NCBI GenBank assembly: GCA_934546685.1
Contig: CAKTEB010000017.1
Location: 1-36,529, forward strand
Reading direction: 5' to 3'
DNA: 36,529 nt
Origin: an uncultured Oscillospiraceae bacterium
GTDB taxonomy: Bacteria > Bacillota > Clostridia > Oscillospirales > Oscillospiraceae
Made by a program: the position numbers and the translations under genes. This document shows, in pieces, positions 22,152-31,353 of the stretch (its first letter is position 1; the number at the start of each line of letters is the position of its first letter). The notes below the pieces were generated by a model. The model made no database searches. It was given only the letters and a program-made list of their open reading frames with translations, and was not told where the DNA came from.

Positions 22152-23357
22152 ATGCGACAGATACCATTTAGCCCGCCGGATATCAGCGAGCTTGAGATCA
22201 ATGAAGTATGTGAGGCGCTGCGTTCAGGCTGGATCACCACTGGGCCGCGGACGAAGAAGCTGGAGCAGGAGCTGGCGGCGTACTGCCACACGGACAAGGT
22301 GGTTTGCCTGAACTCTGCTACGGCGGCGGAGGAGCTGAACCTGCGGATTCTCGGGATTGGGCCGGGGGATGAGGTGATCGTTCCGGCCTATACCTATACA
22401 GCCTCCGCATCGGCGGCTATCCATGTGGGTGCCACGGTGAAGCTGGTGGACTGTCAGAAGGATTCTCTGGAGATGGACTACGATCAGATGGAAGCGGCTA
22501 TCACCGAGAAGACGAAGGCAATCATTCCGGTGGATCTGGGCGGCGTGCCTTGCGATTATGGTCGGATCTATGCGGCGGTAGAGCGAAAGAAGAATTTGTT
22601 CCGCCCTAGCTCTGAGATTCAAAAGGTTATGGGCAGAGTGGCTGTGGTGGCAGACTGTGCTCATGCGCTGGGGGCTCAAAAGGATGGAAAAATGGCCGGA
22701 GAACTGGCTGATTTCTCATCGTTCTCTTTTCATGCCGTGAAGAATTTTACCACGGCCGAGGGCGGAGCGTCCACCTGGCGGAGCATTCCTGGCGTGGATA
22801 ATGAGAAGCTCTATCATCAGTACCAGCTTCTTAGCCTGCATGGCCAGTCCAAGGACGCTCTGGCGAAGACGAAGCTTGGCGCCTGGGAATACGATATTGT
22901 GGGGCCCTGGTATAAGTGCAACATGACGGATATCATGGCGGCCATTGGCCTCAAGCAGTTGGAGCGCTACCCGGCACTGCTTCAGCGGCGGCAGGAAATC
23001 ATTCGGCGATATGACGAGGCATTCCATCCCCTGGGGATAGAGACACTAGTGCATACCGGCGAGAATTATTGCGGTTCCGGCCACCTTTATATTACGAGGA
23101 TTCCCGGGATCACGGAGCAGCAGCGCAACGACATCATTGTCAAGATGGCGGAAGCGGGGATCGCGTGCAACGTGCACTACAAGCCGCTGCCTATGATGAC
23201 GGCTTACCGTAATCTGGGCTTTGACATCAAGGATTACCCCAATGCGTATGCACGTTATGCAAATGAGATCACGCTGCCGCTCCACACGAAGCTCAGCGAC
23301 GAGGACGTGGCCTATGTGATCGAGTGCTATACGAAAATCGTGAAGGAGTATCTGTAA
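22152..23357 (+). CDS. DegT/DnrJ/EryC1 family sugar aminotransferase
   Basis: 401 residues from ATG 22152 (GAGGA upstream); the open frame runs back to 22020, but that part overlaps the -10 box. PLP-dependent transamination of a nucleotide-linked keto sugar. Motifs: FSPPDISELEINEVCEAL, GDEVIVPAYTYTASA, VVADCAHALG, and SFHAVKNFTTAEGG with the PLP lysine Lys197. Unlike canonical members, it has a ~20-residue insertion around residues 140-160 (ERKKNLFRPSSEIQKVMGRV). It precedes a PglC-like transferase with no gap, the bacillosamine-type arrangement, so an amino- or diamino-sugar is probably the first residue of the repeat unit. No dehydratase gene was seen in the window. Confidence 0.92.
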   Translation: MRQIPFSPPDISELEINEVCEALRSGWITTGPRTKKLEQELAAYCHTDKVVCLNSATAAEELNLRILGIGPGDEVIVPAYTYTASASAAIHVGATVKLVDCQKDSLEMDYDQMEAAITEKTKAIIPVDLGGVPCDYGRIYAAVERKKNLFRPSSEIQKVMGRVAVVADCAHALGAQKDGKMAGELADFSSFSFHAVKNFTTAEGGASTWRSIPGVDNEKLYHQYQLLSLHGQSKDALAKTKLGAWEYDIVGPWYKCNMTDIMAAIGLKQLERYPALLQRRQEIIRRYDEAFHPLGIETLVHTGENYCGSGHLYITRIPGITEQQRNDIIVKMAEAGIACNVHYKPLPMMTAYRNLGFDIKDYPNAYARYANEITLPLHTKLSDEDVAYVIECYTKIVKEYL

Positions 23358-24074
23358 GTGCGGATCATTGCGTGGGAAAAGCTGCCGCCGCAGATGCAGA
23401 CGGATGCGGTGCGGCCCTATTACGAGCTGCTTCGAAAGAAACGGTTTAGCCTGGCGCTGAAGCGGATCTTCGATGTGGTGGTTTCCGCCCTGATGCTGCT
23501 GATCCTGTCACCGGTGTTCCTGATCCTGGCTGTTGCCATCAAAGTGGATTCGCCAGGGCCGGTATTCTATCGCCAGGTGCGGGTGACCCAGTATGGCAGA
23601 GAGTTCCGGATCTTCAAGTTCCGGACAATGGTCAGCAATGCGGACAAAATCGGCACGCAGGTGACGGTCAACGGCGACAGCCGGATCACCCGGGTGGGCC
23701 GTGTGATCCGCAACTGTCGGCTGGACGAGATCGGCCAGCTCCTAAATATCCTGGGCGGCTCCATGACCTTTGTGGGAACACGCCCGGAGGTGCCCAAATA
23801 TGTGGCCCAGTATACGCCGGAAATGTGGGCAACGCTGTTGCTTCCTGCCGGCGTGACCTCGGAGGCGAGCATTCGCTATAAGGATGAGGCGGAGCTGCTG
23901 GATGGTGCTGAGGATGTAGAGCGGGTGTATGTGGAGCAGGTGCTGCCAGGGAAGATGGAGTATAACCTGAAGGCGCTGAAGGACTGCGGATTTTGGAAGG
24001 ATATCCGGTTCATGGTGCTGACGGTGCTGGCGGTATTGGGGATTGGAAATGGATCAGATAAAGAAAATAACTGA
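23358..24074 (+). CDS. Undecaprenyl-phosphate sugar phosphotransferase (PglC-like)
   Basis: 238 residues from GTG 23358, which directly follows the aminotransferase stop; AAGGAG is 9 bases upstream inside that gene. A monotopic phosphoglycosyl transferase: a re-entrant helix (KRIFDVVVSALMLLILSPVF), then SPGPVFYRQVRVTQYGREFR, FKFRTM, RITRVGRVIRNCRLDEIGQL with the catalytic Asp-Glu pair, and GTRPEVPKYV. Short form, without the WbaP N-terminal helices. It places the first sugar phosphate on undecaprenyl phosphate at the inner membrane face. Confidence 0.93.
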   Translation: MRIIAWEKLPPQMQTDAVRPYYELLRKKRFSLALKRIFDVVVSALMLLILSPVFLILAVAIKVDSPGPVFYRQVRVTQYGREFRIFKFRTMVSNADKIGTQVTVNGDSRITRVGRVIRNCRLDEIGQLLNILGGSMTFVGTRPEVPKYVAQYTPEMWATLLLPAGVTSEASIRYKDEAELLDGAEDVERVYVEQVLPGKMEYNLKALKDCGFWKDIRFMVLTVLAVLGIGNGSDKENN

Positions 24075-24086
24075 GGAATGTGATTT

Positions 24087-25088
24087 ATGATTGTATCCTT
24101 TGCGATCGTGGCATATAACGAAGAGCATACGCTGCCGAAGTTGCTGCAGGATCTTGAGAATCAGGATTATCCCCATGAGAAGATCGAGGTTTTACTGATC
24201 GATAGCATGTCGACGGATGGAACAAAGCGTATTATGGATGAGTTTGCAAGCAAGCATACAGATTTTCTACGAATTCTGGTTTTGACCAACCCTGGAAAAC
24301 AGATTCCGTGCGGCTGTAATGTTGCGCTGAAAAACTATTCAGGAGATGCGATTGTGCGTGTGGACGCTCACGCCTTTGTTCCGCGAGAGTTTGTAAGGAA
24401 AAATGTTGAGGTGTTGGAGTCTGGAGAGTATGCAAGCGGAGGAAGAGTTGTGAGTGTTCCTGAGGCGGATTCTTCTTACCAAAAGCTGTTGCTGCTTGCT
24501 GAGAATTCGCCAATATGCGGAGGTGTAGCTCCATTTCGTAGGTCTGAGCGACGAGAATATGTAAATACAATGGCCTTTGGAATGTATCGAAGGGAAGTAT
24601 TTGAGCATACCGGCTTGTACAATGAAAACCTGCCGCGCTCGGAAGATAACGATATGAGCTACCGTATCAGACAAAGTGGCTATCAGCTGTGCTTGGACCC
24701 CGGAATAAGTGCAAGCAGATATACACGGAGCACGCTTTGCAAGCTGGTAAAGCAGAAATACTTAAACGGATTCTGGATTGGACGTACGATGGGAGTAAAC
24801 TCCAAGTGCTTCTCTCTATATCATTTTATTCCACTTGTATTTGTGCTGGGGATATTATTCACTTCAATTTTGACGATTGTCGGATATCCTGTGCTGTCTG
24901 TCCTCATGTGGACGGCATATTTACTGGTGATTCTAGCATGTACTGCGGCTGAACTTGTAAAGTCTGGCATTACTGCGGCAAAGTTGCTGCTACCAGCCGC
25001 CTTTTTTTTGCTGCATGTGAGCTATGGCGTAGGAACGTTGGTTGGACTAATTGATATGCCGTTTTGGGTGCGACGTATTAATCGGTAG
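24087..25088 (+). CDS. Family 2 glycosyltransferase with C-terminal membrane helices
   Basis: 333 residues. GT-A fold: FAIVAYNEEHTLPKLLQDLE, VLLIDSMSTDGTKRIMDEFA, the DxD region IVRVDAHAFV, and RSEDNDMSYRIRQSGYQL as the acceptor/base motif. Three or four hydrophobic helices follow from about residue 245 (YHFIPLVFVLGILFTSIL onward). It resembles ExoA-type transferases that act on undecaprenyl-linked acceptors. Markedly more AT-rich than the two genes before it. Confidence 0.9.
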   Translation: MIVSFAIVAYNEEHTLPKLLQDLENQDYPHEKIEVLLIDSMSTDGTKRIMDEFASKHTDFLRILVLTNPGKQIPCGCNVALKNYSGDAIVRVDAHAFVPREFVRKNVEVLESGEYASGGRVVSVPEADSSYQKLLLLAENSPICGGVAPFRRSERREYVNTMAFGMYRREVFEHTGLYNENLPRSEDNDMSYRIRQSGYQLCLDPGISASRYTRSTLCKLVKQKYLNGFWIGRTMGVNSKCFSLYHFIPLVFVLGILFTSILTIVGYPVLSVLMWTAYLLVILACTAAELVKSGITAAKLLLPAAFFLLHVSYGVGTLVGLIDMPFWVRRINR

Positions 25089-25101
25089 GAGGGATAGAGG
25101 C

Positions 25102-25965
25102 TTGGCTCAGTTTGAAATTCCGGAGCAGCAGGTTCATGAGATGCAGCAAAAGGGACTGGAAATGCTGCTGTTTTTTGATCAGTTTTGTACAGAGCATAAT
25201 CTTACTTACTTCTTGTGCGGTGGTTGCTGTATTGGTGCGGTTAGAAATGGAGGGTTTATTCCGTGGGATGATGATGTAGATGTCTTTATGCCCAGACCGG
25301 ACTATGAACGGCTCAAACGGGTGTGGGTGAATACAGAACGCTACGCCATTCAGTATCCTACGAGGGATATCCAAATACAGAATCAGTTCCTGACGATCTG
25401 CGATAATACAACAACTTTTATCAAGACATACCAGAAAGACCTTGATATCAATCAGGGCTTGCCGATGGATGTCTTGCCTTTGGATGGGTGCCCAAAGGGG
25501 TGGAGAAGAAAAACACAGAAAATGTGGGCATTACTGTACTCCTTGTTTGTGGTAGGAAAGGCGCCGGAAAATCACGGGAAGCTTGTGTATCATTTGGGAA
25601 AGCTTGCACTGGCTTTGGCCCCATCACAGAATGGACGCTACCGTGTGTGGAGACACTGCGAGAAAAAGATGACACAATACCCTATAGAGGAATGTGATTA
25701 CATTACGGAGTTGTGCTCTGGGCCGCATTATATGCAAAATGAATATCCCAAGAAGACGTTTGATCATGCGGTGCGCCGTAGCTTTGAAGGACATGAACTG
25801 CCGATTCCAAGTGATGTGGATCAGTATTTGACCATGGCGTTTGGAAATTATATGGAACTACCGCCGGCAGAAAAGAGAGTTTGCCATCATGAATATGAGT
25901 TTATGGATATGCACAAAAGTTATTTGGCGTATCGAGGGATAAAGTATTATATCACCAAAGGATAA
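25102..25965 (+). CDS. LicD/fukutin-family phosphotransferase, candidate ribitol- or choline-phosphate transferase
   Basis: 287 residues from TTG 25102, 8 bases after AGGAGGG; the frame extends to 25051 inside the previous gene but without a ribosome site. LicD core: TYFLCGGCCIGAVRNGGFIP, then WDDDVDVFMPRPDYERL (residues 55-71) with the metal-binding acidic cluster. Family members transfer phosphocholine (LicD) or ribitol phosphate (fukutin, FKRP) from CDP-linked donors to sugars. Because TarI and TarJ are in the same locus and choline genes are not, CDP-ribitol is the more likely donor (inference). Confidence 0.88.
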   Translation: MAQFEIPEQQVHEMQQKGLEMLLFFDQFCTEHNLTYFLCGGCCIGAVRNGGFIPWDDDVDVFMPRPDYERLKRVWVNTERYAIQYPTRDIQIQNQFLTICDNTTTFIKTYQKDLDINQGLPMDVLPLDGCPKGWRRKTQKMWALLYSLFVVGKAPENHGKLVYHLGKLALALAPSQNGRYRVWRHCEKKMTQYPIEECDYITELCSGPHYMQNEYPKKTFDHAVRRSFEGHELPIPSDVDQYLTMAFGNYMELPPAEKRVCHHEYEFMDMHKSYLAYRGIKYYITKG

Positions 25966-25972
25966 GTAGCAA

Positions 25973-27499
25973 ATGCGAACGAAAAAAGCACTGAAGAATG
26001 TATTTTATAGTCTATTGCTGCAATTGGTAACTGCAATTTCGGGCATTGTGATTCCAAGGTTCTTTATTACCTTGTACGGATCCTCCGTTAATGGTTTGGT
26101 ATCATCAATCAACCAGTTTATCACTTGTATGGGGATTGTCGAGGCCGGTATCGGAGCGGCGGGGACCGTCGCGCTGTATCTGCCTTTAGCCGAAAATAAT
26201 GAGGGTGAAGTCAGCAGGATTGTATCTGCGGCGAAAAGGTTTTATCTAAAGTCTGGTGCGATTTTTGCGGCACTGGTCGTGCTTTTAATTGTTGCATACC
26301 CGTTTGTGGTTTCTAACGAAATAACAGATCCGGTATTTATACGCACAATGATTTTTGTGCTGTCATTGAGCGGGATTGTAGATTACTTTTTCTTGGGAAA
26401 ATACAGAGTGCTGCTTATGGCGGATCAGCGCGGGTATGTCATTTCTATTGCGCAGATCCTTGGAGTTGTGGTCACTACGATTGCTTCCATCGTATTGATG
26501 GAGCTGAAGTGGTCGGCACTGGCAGTAAAGGGCTCTGCAGCGCTGGTCTATGTGCTGCGCAGTGTGGCGGTCGGATACTATGTGAAAAAGAACTATCCGC
26601 ATATTAGCTTTAATAGTACGCCTGATTACGCGGCATTCAGCCAGAGATGGGCGGCACTGCTACACCAGATTGTGGGGATGATTGTAACAAGCACGGACTT
26701 AGTCGTGCTGACACTGCTGCTGCCGGTGAATGCATTGACAACGGTGAGTGTGTACAGCGTGTACAATCTAGTGGCCAGTGCTTTGCAGGGGCTGATGAGC
26801 GCTGTTTCCAATGCGCTGGGATCTGGCTTTGGAGAAGTGATTGCGCGTGGAGAAAAGAATGTACTAAGGAACAGCTTCAGCGGCTATGAGTATACATTTT
26901 TCCTGGTTATTTTTATTGCATACACCTGCATGGCATCCTTGATGTATCCTTTCATAGAACAATACAGCAAAAGCTTTACAGATGGCGTCAGCTATTTGAG
27001 CTGGGGACTGGTAGTGCTATTCACGATGACAGGACTATTGCAGGCCCTGAGACTACCTGGGCTAACGATTATTTGTGCTGCGGGCCATTATCGACAGACA
27101 CGGAGCCGTGCAATCCTGGAGGCTGTTATCAATATCGTGGTTTCTGTTGCGTTAATTCGGAAGTTGGGGATTTACGGCGTGCTGATAGGAACCTGCGCTT
27201 CCTATCTGTATCGCACAACGGATGTAGTCTTTTACAATGCCAGCCGTTTTATGAGGGGCAGTCTAAAGAAGACGTTATTCAGGATTTTGCGAGGGATTAT
27301 TTTGGCAGGGGTGCTGACCGCTGCAGCTGCAAGAACTGTGCCTACAGAAGTTCACGGATGGGGCGGCTGGCTATGCTGGGCACTGCTGGATGGCGTTATA
27401 GTAACAGCGGTTTTTGTTTTGGTTAATGTACTGCTGGAACCGAGGGAGTTTCGCATAATGATTGACCGCATTCTGAGTGTTGTGAGAAAAAATGATTAG
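25973..27499 (+). CDS. Wzx-type polysaccharide flippase
   Basis: 508 residues with about 12-14 membrane helices, MOP superfamily. The N-terminus (LLLQLVTAISGIVIPRFFIT then YGSSVNGLVSSINQFITCMG) is typical of Clostridial capsule flippases. It turns undecaprenyl-linked repeat units to the outer face, upstream of the Wzy-like polymerase at 31354. It starts 7 bases after the LicD stop. Confidence 0.9.
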   Translation: MRTKKALKNVFYSLLLQLVTAISGIVIPRFFITLYGSSVNGLVSSINQFITCMGIVEAGIGAAGTVALYLPLAENNEGEVSRIVSAAKRFYLKSGAIFAALVVLLIVAYPFVVSNEITDPVFIRTMIFVLSLSGIVDYFFLGKYRVLLMADQRGYVISIAQILGVVVTTIASIVLMELKWSALAVKGSAALVYVLRSVAVGYYVKKNYPHISFNSTPDYAAFSQRWAALLHQIVGMIVTSTDLVVLTLLLPVNALTTVSVYSVYNLVASALQGLMSAVSNALGSGFGEVIARGEKNVLRNSFSGYEYTFFLVIFIAYTCMASLMYPFIEQYSKSFTDGVSYLSWGLVVLFTMTGLLQALRLPGLTIICAAGHYRQTRSRAILEAVINIVVSVALIRKLGIYGVLIGTCASYLYRTTDVVFYNASRFMRGSLKKTLFRILRGIILAGVLTAAAARTVPTEVHGWGGWLCWALLDGVIVTAVFVLVNVLLEPREFRIMIDRILSVVRKND

Positions 27500-27522
27500 A
27501 AGTAGTGAGGAAATGTTGCTAT

Positions 27523-28506
27523 ATGGAGAAGCTGATCTCGGTAATTATACCTGTTTATAATGTGGAGGAATACTTGGGACGATGTGTAGACTCAGTTTTA
27601 CAGCAATCATTTTCGGACTATGAGATACTCTTAATTGATGATGGATCGACAGATCATAGCGGAGAAATGTGCGACAGCTTGGCAAAGCTGGATGATAGAA
27701 TTCGTGTCATTCACAAGGAAAATGGTGGGTTGAGCGACGCGAGAAATTGTGGGATGGAGGCTGCTGAGGCGGAATATCTATTCTTTTTGGACAGCGATGA
27801 TTATATCGAGCCAACGGCGCTAGAAAAGCTTTATGGACTTGCGAGAGAACATAAGGCGGCCATTGCAATTGGAAGTGTTATGAATTGCTATGAGGGCAGA
27901 AGAAACCCGCAGTACGACCATATGGAGTACTTTACTTGTGATGGGATAGATGCGGTTCGATATATGCTGATGGGCAAGAAGATATCTGGCTCAGCGTGCG
28001 GGAAACTTTACCAAAAGAAAGTGTGTGGGCATCAACGTTTTATTGTCGGAAGGACCTATGAGGATGCGTTCTTCCTGCCGGAAGTGTTGGCTTCGGCGAA
28101 GCGGGTAGTGGTGACAACGGAGCCGTTGTATAACTACTGGCATAGATCGGGGAGCATTACTACCAAATGTAATTTGAATACCGTTATGGATATCGTGGAT
28201 GCGTATCTTGCAACGCTGGAGTTTGTCAAGATGGACTATCCTAAACTACTACCTGTGGCAGAGTTTCGGCTGTACTGGGCGTATTTTACGGTGTTAGATC
28301 GGCTTCTGCAACTGGAGAAGTATCAAAAGCTTCCACAGTATCAGGCTAGTGTGACATTCTTGAAGAAAAATTGGTGGAATATTGTTCGGTGCAAATATTT
28401 TGCGCCCTCACGCAGAATAGCTGCAATATTTCTGAAGATCAATGTATGGCTGTACAAACAGCTGTCGTATGCCAATAGGAAAAGATATGGAGTATATGGG
28501 GCATGA
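27523..28506 (+). CDS. Family 2 glycosyltransferase
   Basis: 327 residues from ATG 27523; the GTG at 27505 is an alternative, as the ribosome site (GAGGAAA) fits neither well. GT-A motifs: ISVIIPVYNVEEYLGRCVDS, ILLIDDGSTDHSGEMCD, ENGGLSDARNCGMEAAEAEY, and the DxD FFLDSDDYIE. C-terminal YEDAFFLPEV and PLYNYWHRSGSIT are usual for EpsJ/WaaE-like capsule transferases. No membrane helices. It probably adds a middle sugar of the repeat unit. Confidence 0.92.
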   Translation: MEKLISVIIPVYNVEEYLGRCVDSVLQQSFSDYEILLIDDGSTDHSGEMCDSLAKLDDRIRVIHKENGGLSDARNCGMEAAEAEYLFFLDSDDYIEPTALEKLYGLAREHKAAIAIGSVMNCYEGRRNPQYDHMEYFTCDGIDAVRYMLMGKKISGSACGKLYQKKVCGHQRFIVGRTYEDAFFLPEVLASAKRVVVTTEPLYNYWHRSGSITTKCNLNTVMDIVDAYLATLEFVKMDYPKLLPVAEFRLYWAYFTVLDRLLQLEKYQKLPQYQASVTFLKKNWWNIVRCKYFAPSRRIAAIFLKINVWLYKQLSYANRKRYGVYGA

Positions 28507-29579
28507 AAAAGGTTTGCCTGATTGATTATAACTTGTCTATTCGCGGAGGTGTTGAGCAAGTGACTGCATCTTTAGCGAATGCACTTGCGGATTATTATGA
28601 GGTGCATATTCTGTCCCTATGTGGAGATGGGAAGACTGCATACGCACTAGATGCGCGTGTACGGTTCCGCAGAGTACTTTCAAAGGAAACGAGATTGCGT
28701 CAGATGCAGCGGTTAGCATGCCCAATCGTGAAACGATATTTTCATGAAAACGGGATAGAGGTTGCCATTATTCAAGGAAATTATCCAGGTTTTCTTATGG
28801 CACCGCTGAGGTGGATGGGAAAAACAAAGCTGATATTTTGCGATCATGGTGCCTTGATGAATCAGTGGCATCAGAAGGACATTGTGGTTCTGCGTTACAT
28901 TGCTGCAAAGGCATGTCATAATGTGGTGACACTGACAGCGCAAAGCCAAAATGATTACATTCGCAGATTTCACCTAAAAAAGAAAAGGGTTCGTTGCATC
29001 TATAATTGGATTGATTTAGCTATACCACATTCCCAGAACTATTCCAAAGAATCCAAGCGAATTGTTTCGGCGGGACGATTTGGCAAGGAAAAAGGCTTTG
29101 ATATGCTGGTGAAGGCATTTGCGCCAGTGGCAGAAAAGCACCCTGATTGGACATTGGATCTTTTTGGGGATGGCGAGATGATGCCAACGGTGAAGCGGCT
29201 GATATCGGAATTGGGACTGGAAGCACAGGTAAAGCTGCTTGGAATGCGAACGGATTTATCCCAGCGGTATGGAGAATATGCAATGTATGTACTGCCTTCA
29301 TACCGGGAAGGAATGCCACTGGTGCTGCTTGAGGCGAAAGCAAATAGGCTGCCGATAATCAGCTTTGATATTATGACAGGGCCGCGTGAAATCGTACAGG
29401 ACGGCGTGGATGGCATATTGATTCCGCCCTATAATCTGGAGCAGATGGGAGCAGCAATGTGTCGACTGATCGAGGAACCAGAGTTGCGTGAAAGTATGTC
29501 AGCTCGTTCTCAGGATAACCTCCAAAAGTTTTCTAAGGAAACCATTCTAAAGCAGTGGCGCCAGCTGATCGAAGAATAG
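28503..29579 (+). CDS. Family 4 glycosyltransferase
   Basis: 358 residues, ATGA overlap with the previous gene. GT-B fold: an N-terminal IRGGVEQVTASLANALADYY glycine loop, then the donor site VSAGRFGKEKGFDMLVKAF, LFGDGEM, VLPSYREGMPLVLLEAKA (the E-x7-E motif region) and GPREIVQDGVDGILI. It transfers a hexose-type sugar from a nucleotide donor with retention; the donor is not fixed. Confidence 0.93.
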   Translation: MKKVCLIDYNLSIRGGVEQVTASLANALADYYEVHILSLCGDGKTAYALDARVRFRRVLSKETRLRQMQRLACPIVKRYFHENGIEVAIIQGNYPGFLMAPLRWMGKTKLIFCDHGALMNQWHQKDIVVLRYIAAKACHNVVTLTAQSQNDYIRRFHLKKKRVRCIYNWIDLAIPHSQNYSKESKRIVSAGRFGKEKGFDMLVKAFAPVAEKHPDWTLDLFGDGEMMPTVKRLISELGLEAQVKLLGMRTDLSQRYGEYAMYVLPSYREGMPLVLLEAKANRLPIISFDIMTGPREIVQDGVDGILIPPYNLEQMGAAMCRLIEEPELRESMSARSQDNLQKFSKETILKQWRQLIEE

Positions 29580-29605
29580 CAGTTGCGGAAAGGAATTGAT
29601 CAAAT

Positions 29606-30322
29606 ATGATTTTTGGAGCAATTTTAGCAGGCGGTGTGGGGTCAAGAATGCATATGGCAGACATGCCGAAGCAGTTTCTGCCATTAGGAGATAAGCCGAT
29701 TATTATGCACACTTTAGAAAAGTTTCTGCTGTGTGATCGATTTGAGCGGGTGTATGTGGGCGTTCATGGGGACTGGATCGGTCATATGGAGAATTTGATA
29801 GAAAAGTATACTCCGCAGAGTAAGGAACGTATTTGCTTGGTTGCCGGTGGAACGGATCGTAATTCTACAATTTTGAATATCGTGGATGCCCTAGAGCAGG
29901 AATTTGGGGCCAGTGATGAGCACGTTATCGTGACACATGATGCGGTGCGACCCTTTGTAACGATGCGGATGATCCAAGAGAATATTGATGGAGCAATCCA
30001 ACATGGTGCAGTGGATACAGTTACTGCGGCGGTGGATACAATTGTGGTATCTGAGGATGGAAACGTAATCTCGGATATCCCGCCGCGAGGAAGTATGTAC
30101 CAGGGACAGACGCCTCAGAGTTTTCGGGTAACGCTGCTCCGAAGACTGTATGAATCCCTGTCTCAACAGGAAAAGCAGAGCTTAACGGATGCGTGCAAAA
30201 TCTGTGTAGTTCGGAATTATCCGGTTCATCTGGTGGAGGGGGCACCGTCGAATCTAAAGATCACAACACCAGGCGATTATCAGATCGCGCAGGCAATGGT
30301 TGGAGGCGTACAGATTGATTAA
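29606..30322 (+). CDS. tarI: Ribitol-5-phosphate cytidylyltransferase
   Basis: 238 residues, AAAGGAA about 11 bases before ATG. An IspD-like fold: AILAGGVGSRM, PKQFLPLGDKPIIMHTLEKF, THDAVRPFV, SMYQGQTPQSFR and a C-terminal GAPSNLKITTPGDYQIA. These features are shared with IspD, but the immediate coupling with a TarJ-like dehydrogenase identifies it as TarI, making CDP-ribitol from CTP and ribitol-5-phosphate. It ends 8 bases inside the TarJ gene. Confidence 0.88.
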   Translation: MIFGAILAGGVGSRMHMADMPKQFLPLGDKPIIMHTLEKFLLCDRFERVYVGVHGDWIGHMENLIEKYTPQSKERICLVAGGTDRNSTILNIVDALEQEFGASDEHVIVTHDAVRPFVTMRMIQENIDGAIQHGAVDTVTAAVDTIVVSEDGNVISDIPPRGSMYQGQTPQSFRVTLLRRLYESLSQQEKQSLTDACKICVVRNYPVHLVEGAPSNLKITTPGDYQIAQAMVGGVQID

Positions 30323-31328
30323 TCAGGTTTTTCAGCTGGTGCAGCCAAAGGTTATTTCTGTAAAGTATGAAGATCTATCCTGCAAGGGAAAGGTGATTAT
30401 TCGCCCCGATTATATGGCAGTCTGCCATGCGGATCAGCGGTACTATTATGGACAGCGGGATATCAATGTGCTGAATAAAAAGCTTCCGATGGCGTTAATC
30501 CACGAGTGCTGTGGTACTGTGTGCTATGATCCGACGGGGAGTTTTCATAGAGGCCAGCATGTGGTGATAATTCCCAATGTGCCAGGACGGCCAGATCCGG
30601 TGGTATATGAGAATTATGCCAAGGGAAGCCATTTCCTATCAAGCGGATATGATGGGTTCATGAGAGAGCTTGTTGACATGGATCCAGATCGGATTGTAGA
30701 TTGTGATGGCGTACCCCAAGAAACTGCGGCTATTACAGAGTTTGTGAGCGTTGCTGTTCATGCAGTGACGAGATTCCAGCATACTGCGCATAAACGGAAA
30801 AAGCGAATCGGCATCTGGGGTGATGGAAGCTTATCGTATGTGGTGGCATCGGTCTTGAGAGCAACGATGCCGGAGACGAGAATTGTTGTGATCGGACATA
30901 ATCAGAGAAAACTTGCGGCATTTTCCTTTGTACATGAGACCTATTTATCAGATCAGTTGCCTGAGGATATGGAGATTGACCATGCGTTTGAGTGCTGTGG
31001 TGGTGAAGGTAGCTATAATGCCATTGAAGATGTGATTCGGTACATTTCACCGCAGGGAACATTGATGTTGATGGGGGTTTCAGAGAACCGGGTAGCGGTA
31101 AATACCAGAATGGTGCTGGAGAAGGGCTTGACGCTGGTAGGATGTTCAAGATCGGGGCGCGAGGACTTTCTGCGCGCGGTTCAGTTAATGCAAAACGCGG
31201 AGCTTCAGAGTAAATTGAAGGTTATCATCTATGAGGATGAGCCGGTGAGATCTATTGCCGATATACATCGGATTTTTGCAACAGATGTTGCAACGCCATT
31301 TAAGACAGTATTTCGGTGGGAGGTTTAA
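30315..31328 (+). CDS. tarJ: Ribulose-5-phosphate reductase (CDP-ribitol pathway)
   Basis: 337 residues from TTG 30315, 8 bases after GGAGG; this gives MINQVFQLVQPKVISVKYED, the N-terminus typical of TarJ, while the TTG at 30300 has no ribosome site. Zinc-type medium-chain dehydrogenase: YMAVCHADQRYYYG and ALIHECCGTV carry metal ligands, and IGIWGDGSLSYVVASVL is the nucleotide-binding loop. Reduces ribulose-5-phosphate with NADPH to ribitol-5-phosphate. It overlaps tarI by 8 bases. Confidence 0.9.
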   Translation: MINQVFQLVQPKVISVKYEDLSCKGKVIIRPDYMAVCHADQRYYYGQRDINVLNKKLPMALIHECCGTVCYDPTGSFHRGQHVVIIPNVPGRPDPVVYENYAKGSHFLSSGYDGFMRELVDMDPDRIVDCDGVPQETAAITEFVSVAVHAVTRFQHTAHKRKKRIGIWGDGSLSYVVASVLRATMPETRIVVIGHNQRKLAAFSFVHETYLSDQLPEDMEIDHAFECCGGEGSYNAIEDVIRYISPQGTLMLMGVSENRVAVNTRMVLEKGLTLVGCSRSGREDFLRAVQLMQNAELQSKLKVIIYEDEPVRSIADIHRIFATDVATPFKTVFRWEV

Positions 31329-31353
31329 CTTGAATTGAAACGGTGGTGCTTTT

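Noticed and set aside
29606..30322. IspD of the isoprenoid pathway
   Set aside because: The fold is shared, but coupling with the TarJ-like dehydrogenase and the wall-polymer setting favour TarI.
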